From NCBI RefSeq assembly GCF_002288925.2, contig NW_022098043.1, forward strand, positions 10,303,489-10,367,488: DNA of 64,000 bases, written 5' to 3'. Below are positions 53,480 through 64,000 of this stretch, one piece after another. The stretch is from Delphinapterus leucas. Lineage: Eukaryota > Chordata > Mammalia > Artiodactyla > Monodontidae. The position numbers were made by a program, and so were the translations under genes. Within the stretch, counting starts at the first letter, position 1. Every line of letters begins with the position of its first letter. Under the pieces are notes generated by a model. The model was not told the DNA's origin, ran no database searches, and worked only from the letters and a program-made list of their open reading frames with translations.

Positions 53480-55640
53480 GAGATTCAGCACAGAAGTGCA
53501 CGAATTATTTCTTGAGACTGACAAAAGCATTTGATCAAATTTAACATCTATTAATTTTTTCAAACTCAAACAAGAAATTGAAGAGAAGTTCCTTAGCTGG
53601 ATCAATGCTACACAGTAAAACCTAAAGCAAATGCCATCCTTGGCTGAGAATCTTAGCCTTACTCCTTTTAAGACTGGAAATTAAGGCAAGGAAGCCAGCC
53701 CTTGTTTGCTACTATTCCACATCGCACTGCAAGTCCTGCCACATTCAGCAGGACAAAACAAAATAAAATGTAAAAGAACTGGAAGAAGAGAGAGAAAACG
53801 ATCATTGTTCACATTTAAGATAATAATGTCAGCATTTATAGAAAAAAATCCAACAGAATCTGAACAGCACAGAACAAGCAACTTAAAAATTAACAGCATT
53901 CTTCTACACTGGCAATAGCCAACCAGCAACGTAATAGAAGATGAGATGCCATTCATATTATCAATCAAACACATATTATCAATCAAACTATTTTGGAATT
54001 GACCCAAATGCCCAAGACTTGTATGGGGAAAGTTTTAAATTATTACATGACCAAAAAAAAAAAAAAAAAAGGAAACTTAAATGTCATGTTAACATTGTTA
54101 ATATGCTAATTCCCCAAAGTAATCTAAAAAATGTAATGCAATTTCAATAACAATGAGAGCGGGGTTTTTAAAGAATTTGATCAATTAATTCTATAATGAA
54201 TCTGGAAGAAGATGTCTTCTAAGGGCTCAGTCTCAAAAAGGCAGAGCAAAGCCTCTGGCCTCTGAGGGATTAAGAGAGATCCCAGAGGTTCGGTGATAAA
54301 AACAGCTGTGATGCTCACATAAAAAGCAGATGAACCAACAGAACAGAAGAGAGAGCCCAGAAATAGAACCTTCTGGGTGCGGAAAGTCAAAGCGTGATAA
54401 AGGTGGCTCCTGAAACCAGAGGAGAAAGGATGGAATGCGGTGGCGGGGTGGGGGGGGTGGGGGGTTAGGGGGTGGCACTGATTGACAGTATGGAGAAAAA
54501 ATAAAGTTGTGTGCTTGCCATACAGAAAACACAGGACGGAATCCAGATGGATTAAAGTCCTCAATTTTAAAAGTAAAACTATAAAGAAAGCTAAGGGAAG
54601 AAATCATGGGGGAATCTTTGGCCTTGGAGTAGGGAAGGACATCTAAAACCAAGACATAAAAATACACACATACACACAATTTCTAAGGCCAAAAAAAAAA
54701 AGACAGAGAGAGAGAGAGATGTAGGAACATAAAAATGATAGCTTTCTGTTCAGTGAAAGCACAGACGCATTTAACAGAAACATATCAAAACAGGACAAGT
54801 TATTGGCAATGTCTAAAAGTGACAAGTAAGGATCTCTTACAAACCAACAAGAAAAAAGTCCAAAACATGGGGAAATGGACAAAGTGTATGATGAGTTGAT
54901 TTGCCAAGTCGATTAGCAGATCAGCCATCTGAACAGCCAGCAAGCATGCAGAGGTGTTCAACCACACGCTGATCAGTAACACACACAGGAAAGCAAGGAG
55001 GTGTTTTACATACATCAGATTAGCGAAACTAGAAAGTCACCAAGTGCTGGAGAGGATGCGGGGAAAGGAAGCTCTCAGCCCTGCTGGGACCTTCTGGAAG
55101 GTCATCCTGTGGGACCTGGTGAATTCCACGTGCACGTCTTTCCCACTCCTGGGTCTACACCCCCTCCAAAGCCACAATGGGGTCTTACAAGGACGTTCCC
55201 TGCAGCACTGCTCGTGGAGTGGGAGCTGGAGACGTAACCGACGTGGGTACCACTCAGGGAGACACTGAGCCCTGGATGCATCCATGAAAAGCGGGACTGT
55301 CAGTGGATGGTACCAGGTACACAGACATATCTTTAAAACACAGTGTTGAGCAGAAACAGTTAAGAAATAGAACGAGCTCTTCGATAGCACAAACCGGTGA
55401 CAGAAATTAACAGAAGCTGACGTGTTTTATTATCAACGCACACATACCTCGGGACAGACGACAAGCACGTGTGTTCCGTGCAGAGGGAATAGAAGCAGAG
55501 TCTGGGAATGAAAGACTGGTAAGGAGTGAAACCAGAGAGGAGCCTTGGCCAGACAAGAGGTAAAGTGACATGAACTGGCTTCACCTGGGGGACAACAATA
55601 GAATTTTTTTAAATTGGTTTTGACACTTGAAAAGCATTGT
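53480..55640 (+). mobile_element. Highly degenerate L1/HAL1-like relic
   Basis: Phrases in L1 order: 'gactgacaaaagcatttgatcaaatttaac', 'acactggcaatagccaacc', 'cagatggattaaagtcctcaattttaaaagtaaaac', 'gtgacaagtaaggatctcttacaaacc', 'ggaaagcaaggaggtgttttacatacatcagattagc', 'ccaagtgctggagaggatg'. Frames are fully broken. Confidence 0.65.
54439..54474 (+). repeat. G-rich tract with G-quadruplex potential
   Basis: At least four runs of three or more G within 36 bp (ggtggcggggtgggggg, then gggggttagggggtgg). Confidence 0.8.
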
Positions 55641-56495
55641 GTGGACCAAATGCAGGACAATCACATGCATCTCCATCGCCCTGGTAGAAATGAGGGCAGG
55701 ACTCAGACTAATAAACCTTGAAACCAGGGCTCCCGAGAAAACTCTATGGGCCTTTCAAACCTCTCTATTATTCTTATATTTTCTTTCTATCTATCTACCT
55801 CTCAAATGTCCTTCCCTGCACTCAGCACCCACAGGTCGGCTGCGAGTCTTCCTTTGCGAGCCTGCGCTCCCTCCAAGATGCTGTCCAGGCCCTGCCTCCC
55901 TCATCAGAGGGTCTTCTACCCTCCCGGACCCCACCCTGGCTGTGTCTACAAATTGCACATTGGCTGCCCAGCTCCCCGACTAGATGTGAGCTCCTTGGGG
56001 CACCTCGCCTGCCCCACTATGATCCAGCTCCGGGCACCTCAAAGGTGGCCCATGTTTGCAGAGTGAATTGACAGCACACGCTACATCCTGCAGCACTTTC
56101 ACGTGATTCGGGACCAGACAGGAGGCAGAGCCTGGGCTGACGAGGCTGCTTAGTTACACTGCACATTCCACAGACTTACCAACTGATGCAACCTCTGCCT
56201 TCTGGGCAGAACTGCCCTAATTAGCTAACTCTTTGTCTGAGATCCTCAGAGAGAACCCAGGTGCCCCTAGAGCAGAGCCATGTTGGGGGACGACTCGGAC
56301 TGTGAGTTTACCCAAGGATTTGGCTACACAAAAACGCCTTTATGGAGAGAGGGGAACTCCCTCCCTCACCTCCATCCTCTCTGCATTCAGACCCGATGGT
56401 ATTCCAGTCTCTTAATTATTCCAGGTCCCACCTCATCTCCTCTGGAGCCAACTCAGACTTCTTGCTCCACACCCCACACCCCCTTCTGCTGGTAA
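55641..56495. other. Gene-free stretch; L2-like 55800-56065
   Basis: 'ctccccgactagatgtgagctccttggggcacc' (about 55973) is an L2-type 3' phrase. No gene. Confidence 0.45.
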
Positions 56496-56499
56496 TAAG

Positions 56500-56695
56500 G
56501 CTGCCCTTCACTGGGCACTCACTACATGCTTGGCATTGTGCTAACAGCTTTACCTATGTCCCATCATTTAATCCTTGGAGCACCCAGAAAGCTGGGGGCC
56601 CCTCTCCCCATTTTACAGATGAGCAAACCGAGGTTTGGAGAGGTTACACACAGCCAGTAAGTAGAAGACACCACCAGAGCCATGCCCAGGGCAGC
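56500..56695 (-). repeat. MIR (minus)
   Basis: 'cttcactgggcactcactacatgcttggcattgtgctaaca', 'ccccattttacagatgagcaaaccgaggtttggagaggtt'. Confidence 0.85.
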
Positions 56696-57019
56696 AGGCT
56701 TCCAGAACCTTCTCTCAGGGATGCTCTACACTCTACTCCACAGGGAGGATGAGAAGAAGGTCTGACTGGCGAGTCTGAGAAATGCTACACCCTTGCCCTG
56801 CCCCCCTTGGAGACTCACAGCCTCTTTGGCATTTGAGGACCCTGAGAAGTCTGTTTAACGTGGCATTTCTGACACATGTTTGGCTACAGACCCCCCTTCC
56901 CGGGACACTCATGTCTGCAGAACACAGCTCGGGAGATGCCGATGTGGTCCAGGAATGATAGGGTTCAGCTCCAAGCTATCATGGCCTCACAGGAGAGACA
57001 GAGGGGTCCTAACATGACA

Positions 57020-57245
57020 ACCAATGACGACTATGTATCAAGCACCTATCACAGCGGGGCGTGGACACCTTATCAGCCATCACCTCAGATCCCCACAGTG
57101 GCCCTAGGAGGTGCCATCCTGCCTGTGGAGGTGCAGACGCTGAGGCTCTGGGATGCTGGGGACCTGGCCCTGGACCGACCGCCAGCCAGACAGGAAAGAT
57201 TCGCATCTCCAACCCGGTTTGGTGGGAAACCTGAGCTCTCTCTGT
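57020..57245 (-). repeat. MIR-like (minus), degenerate
   Basis: 'gactatgtatcaagcacctatcacagc', 'cagatccccacagtggccctaggaggtgcca', 'tctccaacccggtttggtggg'. Confidence 0.5.
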
Positions 57246-57760
57246 GAACCGTTTCATAGTCACAGGTGCTCCCAAACTGGGCTATACACCTGTGGTGGGA
57301 GAGCATGAGCCCAAAGTGATGGAGACCACACCAGGCTGCCGGGGGAGGCCCCCAACTGGCTGCACTCTGCAGAGACCAGAGCAAAGGGGTGCCTGGTCAG
57401 TGGCCAGAGTGGCCGCCACCCGCCTCGGCCCTCAGGGCTGGTCTGGCTCCCCTGGAGTCCTGGAGATATACCAACTCTATCATTCTGGAAATTCCCAGCT
57501 TGCAGGTTAACAAGCTAACTCAAGGACAAGGTAATACCTCAACAAGCTGCCGCCTAAACCTCCCTACTTGGTTCAGGCTGAGTCTAGAATATACGGTCAG
57601 CTGCCAGAGAGGGGTCCACCTGGAAGGGGTTAGAAGAGGAGATCAAGAAGCACACTGTCGGTGCCTGAAGCCAGCTGGGCCTGGGGTTTGAATCCTGGAC
57701 CAGCCCCATGGTATCTGTGTGAGTTGGAAAGTTCCCAGATCCCCTGTGCCAGGATCTTTA
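57246..57760. other. Gene-free stretch, MIR-like at 57660-57740
   Basis: 'cctggggtttgaatcctggaccagcc' is MIR-like; otherwise unique. Confidence 0.4.
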
Positions 57761-57790
57761 CACACACGCGCACACACACGCACACACACA
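57761..57790. repeat. (CA)n short microsatellite with CG interruptions
   Basis: cacacacgcgcacacacacg followed by cacacacaca. Confidence 0.9.
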
Positions 57791-58386
57791 GCCATCCTCC
57801 TCCTTCCTTCAAGTCAAAACCCACCCAAACCACTTCCTGATCCTCCTCTTCTCCTTCATTCTCCGGGGAATCAAACTGTACCCAGCAGAGTCGGTCTGGG
57901 CAGGCTCAGTAGCCAGGGCAGCTGGGGGTCCTCAGGACCTGCCGCCCTGCTGCTGACTTCAACATTCCCGGCCTGGTGAGCTGCCGGGGGAGAGCATCAT
58001 GCCCAGCAGACTCCACTGGGCGCAGTGAGCCACCTGCTGGTTTCCCACTCACTAGCTCAGCTTTTAAAGGCCCCAGAGGGGTTCCTGGGGGGTGAGCCCT
58101 GGCAGGGAGGGGGTGGCAGGGGAAGGAGGGGCTGCACAGTACTGCACCCCACATCAGTCTGCTTGGTGCGCAGTCTTGGAATTGCCCGAGCTCATCTTGA
58201 GTTGGAAAACAGCCACCCATGCAAACCCAGCCCACTTGGTACAAGTATCGTGCACATTTGGGGACGATAATCATGGCGATTTTGGGGAATCATAGGTGGG
58301 TAAGGTCATTCCAAGGTCGTCAGGTCTACAACCCATTTGTACACATCTCTAACCTCTGGTAATCAACATGGGTCTTTCGCCCTGCC
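57791..58386. other. Gene-free stretch, GC-rich
   Basis: No gene or repeat recognised. Confidence 0.4.
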
Positions 58387-58600
58387 GTTAATTATTTATT
58401 TATTTATTTGTAGTACGGGGGCCTCTCACTGTTGTGGCCTCTCCCGTTGCGGAGCACAGGCTCGGATGCGCAGGCTCAGCGGCCATGGCTCACGGGCCTG
58501 GCCGCTCTGCGGCATGTGGGGTCTTCCCGGACCGGGGCACGAACCCGTGTCCCCTGCATGGGCAGGCGGGCTCTCAACCACTGTGCCACCAGGGAAGCCC
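58387..58600 (-). mobile_element. CHR-type SINE, GC-rich short form
   Basis: T-rich left end (aattatttatttatttattt), body with 'cggaccggggcacgaacccgtgtcccctgcat' and right end 'gccaccagggaagccc'. A short repeat ccctgcc flanks it (58380-58386; again within 58600-58606). Confidence 0.93.
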
Positions 58601-58804
58601 CTGCCCTGCTTTTTCATTTCCATTTTACAGCCTCACTGATAGGAGCCAAAGGGAATCTGTTACCCCAGCGTTCGAGTGTGTGCAACATTCCTCTCAAAAA
58701 GTGTTCTTTTTTTATTGCTCCGAAATCCTTCCTGGTGTAGCTAAAGCTTCCCTCTTAATCCCAAGTAATGGAGGGAAGGGAAAACTAAAAATAGAAGGAA
58801 ATTT

Positions 58805-58905
58805 ACATGTGCAGAACACCTGTTATATTTTACTACATTCTTATTTAGTCATCACAAGAACCCTGCGAGGTGGTGAGAGTGTTTTTCTAGAGGATATAGG
58901 CTCGG
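58805..58905 (-). repeat. MIR fragment (minus)
   Basis: 'gcagaacacctgttatattttactacattcttatttagtcatcacaagaaccctgcgaggtgg'. Confidence 0.7.
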
Positions 58906-58999
58906 AGAAGCCCAGGTTTGCACAGGATAAAGACTCTCCCAGCCTCCCTTGAAGCTAGGTGTGGTCCTGAGACTGGTTAGTGGCAAGTATAGGGCGTAG

Positions 59000-59315
59000 G
59001 TTTCTATCTGCAACTTCAGGAAGGGTCCTTAATGGGAGGAAGTGAGCCCTCCTTTGTCCTTGCTCCCCTCTGCTGCTGGAGTACAGACAGGATGGCAAAC
59101 TCCCATGACCAGCTTGGAACGTGAGCATCTTGGAGAATGGAAGCTATTATTACATAGCAGAAATAGAGAGAGGAAGACGGATCCCAACTCAGCAGGACCC
59201 CATGCCACATGGAGAGGGACCCACCTCTAAACTATTTGAACATGAGAGTGAATCAAATTCTATGTTGCTTAAGCCTCTTATTGGAGGTTTTTCTACTTTA
59301 ATATTAAACAGATAA
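59000..59315 (+). mobile_element. LTR-like repeat (MaLR/ERVL type), tentative
   Basis: Ends 'tatgttgcttaagcctcttattggaggtttttctac', as MaLR-like LTRs do; earlier 'gaacgtgagcatcttggaga'. Weak. Confidence 0.4.
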
Positions 59316-59869
59316 AAGGACCTATGTATGAGGTAATCCTCTTTTTGCAGAGCTTATCAATAGATTGTTTACTGCTTCGAATGTAAAGGGTTAGAAGGAA
59401 TTTCTAGCATTACTGACCACCCACTCCCACAATAGTTCTGTTTTTAAAGATGCTTTTCTCTGAGGGAGAAGGATTAGGCACTATCTGGAAGACCAACCCT
59501 CTAGGACCTTTACACTGACCTCAATTTCCCCTCTGATGGCAAACAGAGAGCTTCACATAGGAATTTAGAAAATGTTATATAAGTTCACAGAATAGGTAAT
59601 AAGACACAATGAAGTAAAAAAAAAAAATTACAGCCAAGAAAAAAGGAGAAAAAAATAAAATGAGATCAGGAAGACTTATATACTTGCAGCACTTTGACTG
59701 AGCTTCCTAGCAGCCAAAGCAAAGACGGAAACACAATCAACACATGGTGACTATTGGTTGCTCCATACCTATTTCCCAGGCTTCAAGGCCTGAAAGTCAT
59801 TTCTCCTACAGAGCCTAGAGTGGACAGTGCAGTTGATGGACCACACCAGCAACAGTCCTGGTGGCAAAT
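59316..59869. other. Gene-free stretch
   Basis: AT-rich with short A runs (59618-59660); no gene. Confidence 0.4.
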
Positions 59870-60075
59870 GCAATAATGAGTCCTGTAGCATAATATACTT
59901 AATCCTCCCAACCACCCTGGGTGGTGGTGTTGATTACCATCCACATTTTACAGACGAGGAAATCAAGGCAAAGGAAGTTAAGTAACTCTGCCCAAGGTCA
60001 CCAGCGTAGGAAATAGCAGCGCTGAGATTCCAGTCCAGGAAATCAGGCTTCATAATGCAGGCTTTTAACCAATGG
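59870..60075 (-). repeat. MIR (minus)
   Basis: 'taatcctcccaaccaccctgggtggtggtgttgattaccatccacattttacagacgagg', 'ctgcccaaggtcacc', 'gagattccagtccaggaaatcaggctt'. Confidence 0.85.
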
Positions 60076-60200
60076 CTTTGAGGTTAGCCAGACCTGGCTT
60101 CAAGTCTCACCCACTATCCACTGCTGAGCAGCCACCGGCAAGTGACTGCACCTCTCTGAGCCTCTGTACCCTCACCTGTCGATGGAAAAAATCCCATAAA
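60076..60200 (+). repeat. MIR fragment (plus)
   Basis: 'tggctttgaggttagccagacctggcttcaagtctcacc', 'caagtgactgcacctctctgagcctctgt'. Head to head with the preceding minus copy. Confidence 0.75.
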
Positions 60201-61655
60201 TCAAACAGGATGCTGCATGTAACAAAATGTGGTGGGACTTCTCCTGGTGCCCTGGAATTACACCAAAACCAAAATGAGAGACAGGGAGGACCAAGTACCC
60301 TGAGAAGAGAGAGCTAACAAGTAACTGCCTGAAATTGGGGCCAGACTACCCCTTCTTGTCTCCTGCCAGGATTTATTGGAGGCAGCAAAGCCAGCCCCAA
60401 ACACCAATGCTCCCCACACATGTTGTGCACAAAAGGTCAGCCCTGTACAGAGGGCAGAGTGCTGGCCATGGAGAGGTGACACAGGCAAAGAGATGACAGT
60501 CACCAAAGAGCAGGTGCCAGGAGATGCTGTCAGAGCAACAGAGACCGTCAGAGTGCACAGAACCAACCCCAAGCAGGGCAGGTGGTCCCCACCCTCTGCA
60601 ACCTGCCTGGTCCAACAAAGAGCGAGCTGCCCTCCTCCCCCACCTCCTGCAGCAGGCTGGAAAAACTTGGGGTGGGTGTGAAATAGCTTTAGACAAGGCG
60701 TGAGATCCACGATTCTAAAACAGACTGGACTACTTAATAACTGGAAAGGGCCAGAAAAGAGTGAAATCTGCCTGAGGACATTCAGGCCCAAGAAAGGAGA
60801 ACTTGAAGGAACTCTGTTAAGGGAGGAAAAATTCAAACCCGTTTTTACCCACGAAGCATGAACACGCCTCAGTTAACTGGCTACGTGGATAAACGGGCAG
60901 GAGGGCGGATGCTGCTCAGGAGAGAGGCCCCCATGAACTCTGGGATGAGAGAGGAGCCGATGTCCCTGATGTCAACATAAAGGTGGTGGTGGGATGAGCA
61001 GGGCCCTGCGGGGAGGACAGGGTGAGTAAAAGTAGGAGTTGGGTGGAGATGGAAGAGATGGGACTTCCAGCCACCCATCTGAGGCCTGGAGGGAGCAGAA
61101 AGTAAACGCTGTACTCGAATCTCTAGCCTCCACGTAGGTTTGCATTTGATAAGAAAGACGGGCTCTTTCCTGTTTCCGATGCAACCAGAAAACCCTTCCA
61201 CATACCTGAAGGCAAAGTCACAGGGTCACATCACATTCAAGCAGTTCTTGTAAATGGGGGGTGTTTCCACATATTTGTTCAAACCAGCCACAGGCCTGTG
61301 GAACCCAATTCTGGGCCTCAGTTTCCAATTTGTCACATCCTCTAGGAAGGGTTAAAACACATCCTCTAGGAAGGAGAGCGTTAGAGTGATGAGAATAAGG
61401 TAGGTAAGGCCCTGGGTGGGGACGTTTGCCTACAGTAGGCACCTAACAAGTGTTTGGTTTACCCTTTCTCGAGCTCAGACCGAGGCAGCTGTCCTCACTT
61501 GGCTGAGCTGCTCTGATGCAAAGAAGCGGGGGTCCCGAGGCGGCGCCGGGGCCTGGCTGCAGCCCAGCCTCGGAGGGGCAGGAATCCAACGCAAGGCAGC
61601 CGTGAGTCACGAACGTCACAGATGGCAGAGAGGAGGGGGCCACGAACACGCCTCT
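60201..61655. other. Gene-free stretch
   Basis: Unique sequence of mixed composition; open frames of up to about 190 codons (minus, 60258-60836) show no domain and overlap others. A short tandem duplication 'cctctaggaagg' occurs near 61340-61378 (acatcctctaggaagg twice). Confidence 0.4.
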
Positions 61656-61659
61656 CATC

Positions 61660-61850
61660 TCCAGTTAGGAAGAATCAGGTTGGGGACGAGTTCTTATTTT
61701 TTCCCTCTCTCTTCCTCGTGTGATGTGTTTCTGACAGTAATCAGAGATCCATCCCCCTGGGAGCCAACAATAATGATTAATGGTGTTAAATATAGCCAGA
61801 GACTGCCAGGGCAAAATTAGGCGCCATGCATAAAACATCACCCTCCTCGT
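61660..61850. promoter_or_regulatory. Candidate conserved non-coding element
   Basis: Unique block with ccaacaataatgattaatgg, ttaaatatagccagag and aattaggcgccatgcataaa; homeodomain and octamer-like motifs, repeat-free, balanced. Enhancer-like by eye only. Confidence 0.35.
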
Positions 61851-62045
61851 CAGGCAGGCAATCAGCCAGGCTCTGGGGCCCGGTGCCTGCGAACCAGCAC
61901 CCATCATCGGGGTGGCCCGATCCAGCCGGCCTCCTCGCCGCCTGCCCACAGGGTGCCTGCTGTTCAGTCTGTGCCTACATGTGCCCCTACGGACCTCACA
62001 GACACCATGGCCCCTGAGTTGACCGTGAATAAAGGAATCACTGTG

Positions 62046-62280
62046 AGTTTGAGATTAATACATACACACTACTATATACTATATATTACCTGTATATAAA
62101 ACAGGTAATAAACAAGGACCTACTGTACAGCACAGGGAACTGTCCTCAATGTTTTTTAATGACACATATGGGAAAGGGATCTGAAAAAGAATATATATAT
62201 ATAATGTATAACTGAATCACTTTGCTGTACACCTGAAACTAACACAACATTGTAAGTCAACTATACTCCAATTAAAAAAA
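62046..62280 (+). mobile_element. 5'-truncated L1 3' UTR
   Basis: 'aaacaaggacctactgtacagcacagggaac ... aacacaacattgtaagtcaactatactccaattaaaaaa' is a lineage-specific L1 3' end. Target-site duplication aaaggaatcactgtg (62031-62045) and aaaggaattgctgtg (62281-62295). Confidence 0.93.
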
Positions 62281-62309
62281 AAAGGAATTGCTGTGGAGGA
62301 TGGAAAGAG

Positions 62310-62625
62310 AAAGTGCTTGAGATCCAAACAGACCTGAGTTTAAATCCCAGCTCTTCCACTTCCTAGCTGAGTGGCCTTGGGAAAGTCACTTCCCACCTCT
62401 GAGCTTCAGTCTACTCTTCTGTGAACAGACCTTCTCACAGCCGATGGGTTGGTGCCAGGATGTAGTGAGAGTCAGACATTCAGTTGACACTCAAAAAAAA
62501 TGTCAGCACGCTCCCTCCTGCTCCCATCCCCAAACAGCTGTGTGACCTAGAGCAAATCACTCAGCTTCTCTGAATCCAAGTTTCTCACCTACAAAATGGA
62601 GATAGTGATGTCTACCTTCATGGGG
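62310..62625 (+). repeat. MIR copies (two, plus)
   Basis: 'gacctgagtttaaatcccagctcttccacttcctagctgagtggcc' (62310-62500) and 'agctgtgtgacctagagcaaatcactcagcttctctg' (62520-62625). Confidence 0.85.
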
Positions 62626-62955
62626 CATGGAAAACACCTACTATGTGCTTAACACCTCCATCCATTATGCCGTGGACAGGGATGAGAAGCACCTGTGTGC
62701 CAGGTGCTGTACTGGGGTGGCCCCAAGGCCTGAGACATTTGGTCCTGGCTCTCATGGGCCCTGCTTTCAGTCTAGTGGGGAAATAGGCAAGAAGTTAAAC
62801 ACAGTAACTACAAATCATAAAAGATCTTCTAAAGGAAAATAAAAAGAAGCTAAAACACAACATAAGAGGGGCTGGAAGGAGGTGTTCCAAGGAGGTGATA
62901 CATGAGAAGCAGCAGCCCTTCCAGGAGTGTGGAAGAAGTTATTTCCTTCCTGGCG
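62626..62955 (+). repeat. Family X interspersed repeat copy
   Basis: 'aaacacctactatgtgctt', 'ctctcatgggccctgctttcagtctagtgggg', 'gaggtgttccaaggaggtgatac' match the early part of the family. Confidence 0.5.
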
Positions 62956-64000
62956 ATCACTCTCTCAGATCTCCTCAACCCAAATGAACGTCCCTCCCTT
63001 CTATGTCAGGGGGTCCCCTCATTCTTGGGGTGGCTGGGGGTGGCCGAAATCACTCATCCCACTAAGATCAATGGCCTCCAAACTCTTGATTGTGCATCCA
63101 TCCATCCCCCTGTGCATTTGTTTATCATTATAAGCAGGCACTGCTTTCCTAATTTTATGTACATCATTAAACATACACAAAATACACCTTTAGAGGAGGA
63201 GGTGAGGACATAAATAGAAATGAAGCTCTAATTCTGCCTCCTGCTCTCCGTGGTTCCTTTCACACCCTCCTGGGCATCCACATAGCCCACTTGGCGACCA
63301 CTGATCACGAACGGCCCCAGAGATGCCCGAGGCACGCCAAGAGGTCAGCTGGCCGACATATGCCCCTCCAACACAGATGCGCCAGAAAGGAGTCAAGTTT
63401 GCAAGTCCACCAGCTCAATTCTCTCTCCCACAGTCCCCTGGTGGTGGGCATCAGCTCTGGGTCCCTTTCTGTTTTGCATTTGACCTTCTAAAGGCTGGTG
63501 GCACCCCTCTCCACCCTCCTACCCCTCCCCTGTACCCACCTACTCCTCAGGTAGCACAAGCCCTGCTGCCACCCCTCCTGCTGTCCCTCCTCCCGGGATC
63601 ACCCCTCCCCACCCTCCTTCCTCGCCTAGTAACTCAGCCATCATCCCCGAAGCATCAGCCAAGGTAGCCCCGTGACACGAAACACAGAGAAAATGATACC
63701 TGTATGGGGTACATGGATGAGGCTGCCCATGGCAGGCGGTGACCTTCCTGGGGGCTTGGGCCACCCCAGGCCCCACCTGTCTGCTCTGAGGGCTGAGGAT
63801 ATTAGGCCTTGGCACACCTGTATCCTGAATCCACACTGGGAGGCTCTGAGCTGAGGCAGCAGCCCTCCTGAACCCTGCCACCTGTGTTCCATCACACTGG
63901 TTGTAGTTACGTCTGTGACACCGAGCTCCTCGAGGGGGAAATGTTTCTTATTTATCCCACATCTGTGGGGGTGTGGCCCAGACCCTGGCGCTGATCATAG
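62956..64000. other. Gene-free stretch to the window edge
   Basis: C-rich unique sequence, no gene; proline-rich frames at 63323-63667 look like composition artefacts. The last 100 bp ('caccgagctcctcgaggggg') resembles an L2 3' end cut by the edge. Confidence 0.4.

Noticed and set aside
60258..60836. 192-codon minus-strand open frame
   Set aside because: No recognisable domain, no splice or promoter context, and overlapping frames of similar length; consistent with chance in GC-rich sequence.
63323..63667. Proline/leucine-rich frame with PPTPPLYPPTPQ-like text
   Set aside because: Composition artefact of a C-rich stretch; no supporting context.

Overview
This window is ordinary mammalian euchromatin, most likely from a cetacean. 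The main evidence is seven complete and one gap-broken copy of tRNA-derived CHR-type SINEs (5' end reading close to ggcttccctggtggcgcagt). This family is known from whales, hippos and ruminants, and here it comes in the GC-rich short form and long form typical of toothed and baleen whales. I saw no BovB or Bov-tA elements, which argues against a ruminant. Introns, splice sites, L1, MIR, L2, MaLR and Tigger repeats all fit a placental mammal. I found no prokaryotic, viral-genome, CRISPR or operon-like structure.

Only one protein-coding gene can be supported: ACTL8 (actin-like 8), on the minus strand at about 18.49-22.09 kb. It has two coding exons (116 + 249 codons, 365 aa), a phase-0 intron with canonical GT/AG ends, a non-coding start to the upstream coding exon behind a strong splice acceptor, and a 3' UTR with AATAAA. 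The reading frame is intact. The rest of the window is the gene-poor neighbourhood and presumably part of the long 5' non-coding intron of ACTL8; I could not locate its first exon.

Layout. 0-18 kb: mostly unique sequence with old repeats (MIR, L2, a MaLR LTR, one 850-bp solo LTR inside a MIR) and a Tigger element carrying a SINE and a 100-N assembly gap. 18.5-22.1 kb: ACTL8, whose intron holds a SINE inside a palindromic element inside a hAT-like repeat. 23-24.5 kb: L1 fragment. 26.5-47.1 kb: a 20-kb retrotransposon stack, in which an old plus-strand L1 (A) is split by a second plus-strand L1 (B), itself split by a near-full-length minus-strand L1 (Y); five CHR SINEs, a Tigger-type MITE and a short L1 3' end with a possible 3' transduction sit inside these. 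47-64 kb: L2, MIR, MaLR, a second Tigger element, a degenerate L1/HAL1-like stretch and unique DNA, some of it AT-rich with homeodomain-like motifs and possibly regulatory.

No new multi-gene system is visible. The most rewarding structures are the nested-element chronology, the altered nucleotide-site residues of ACTL8, the damaged catalytic site of L1-Y, the triple B-box-like repeat in the solo LTR and a few candidate conserved non-coding blocks. Repeat family names are from recognition by eye; boundaries without a stated target-site duplication are approximate.
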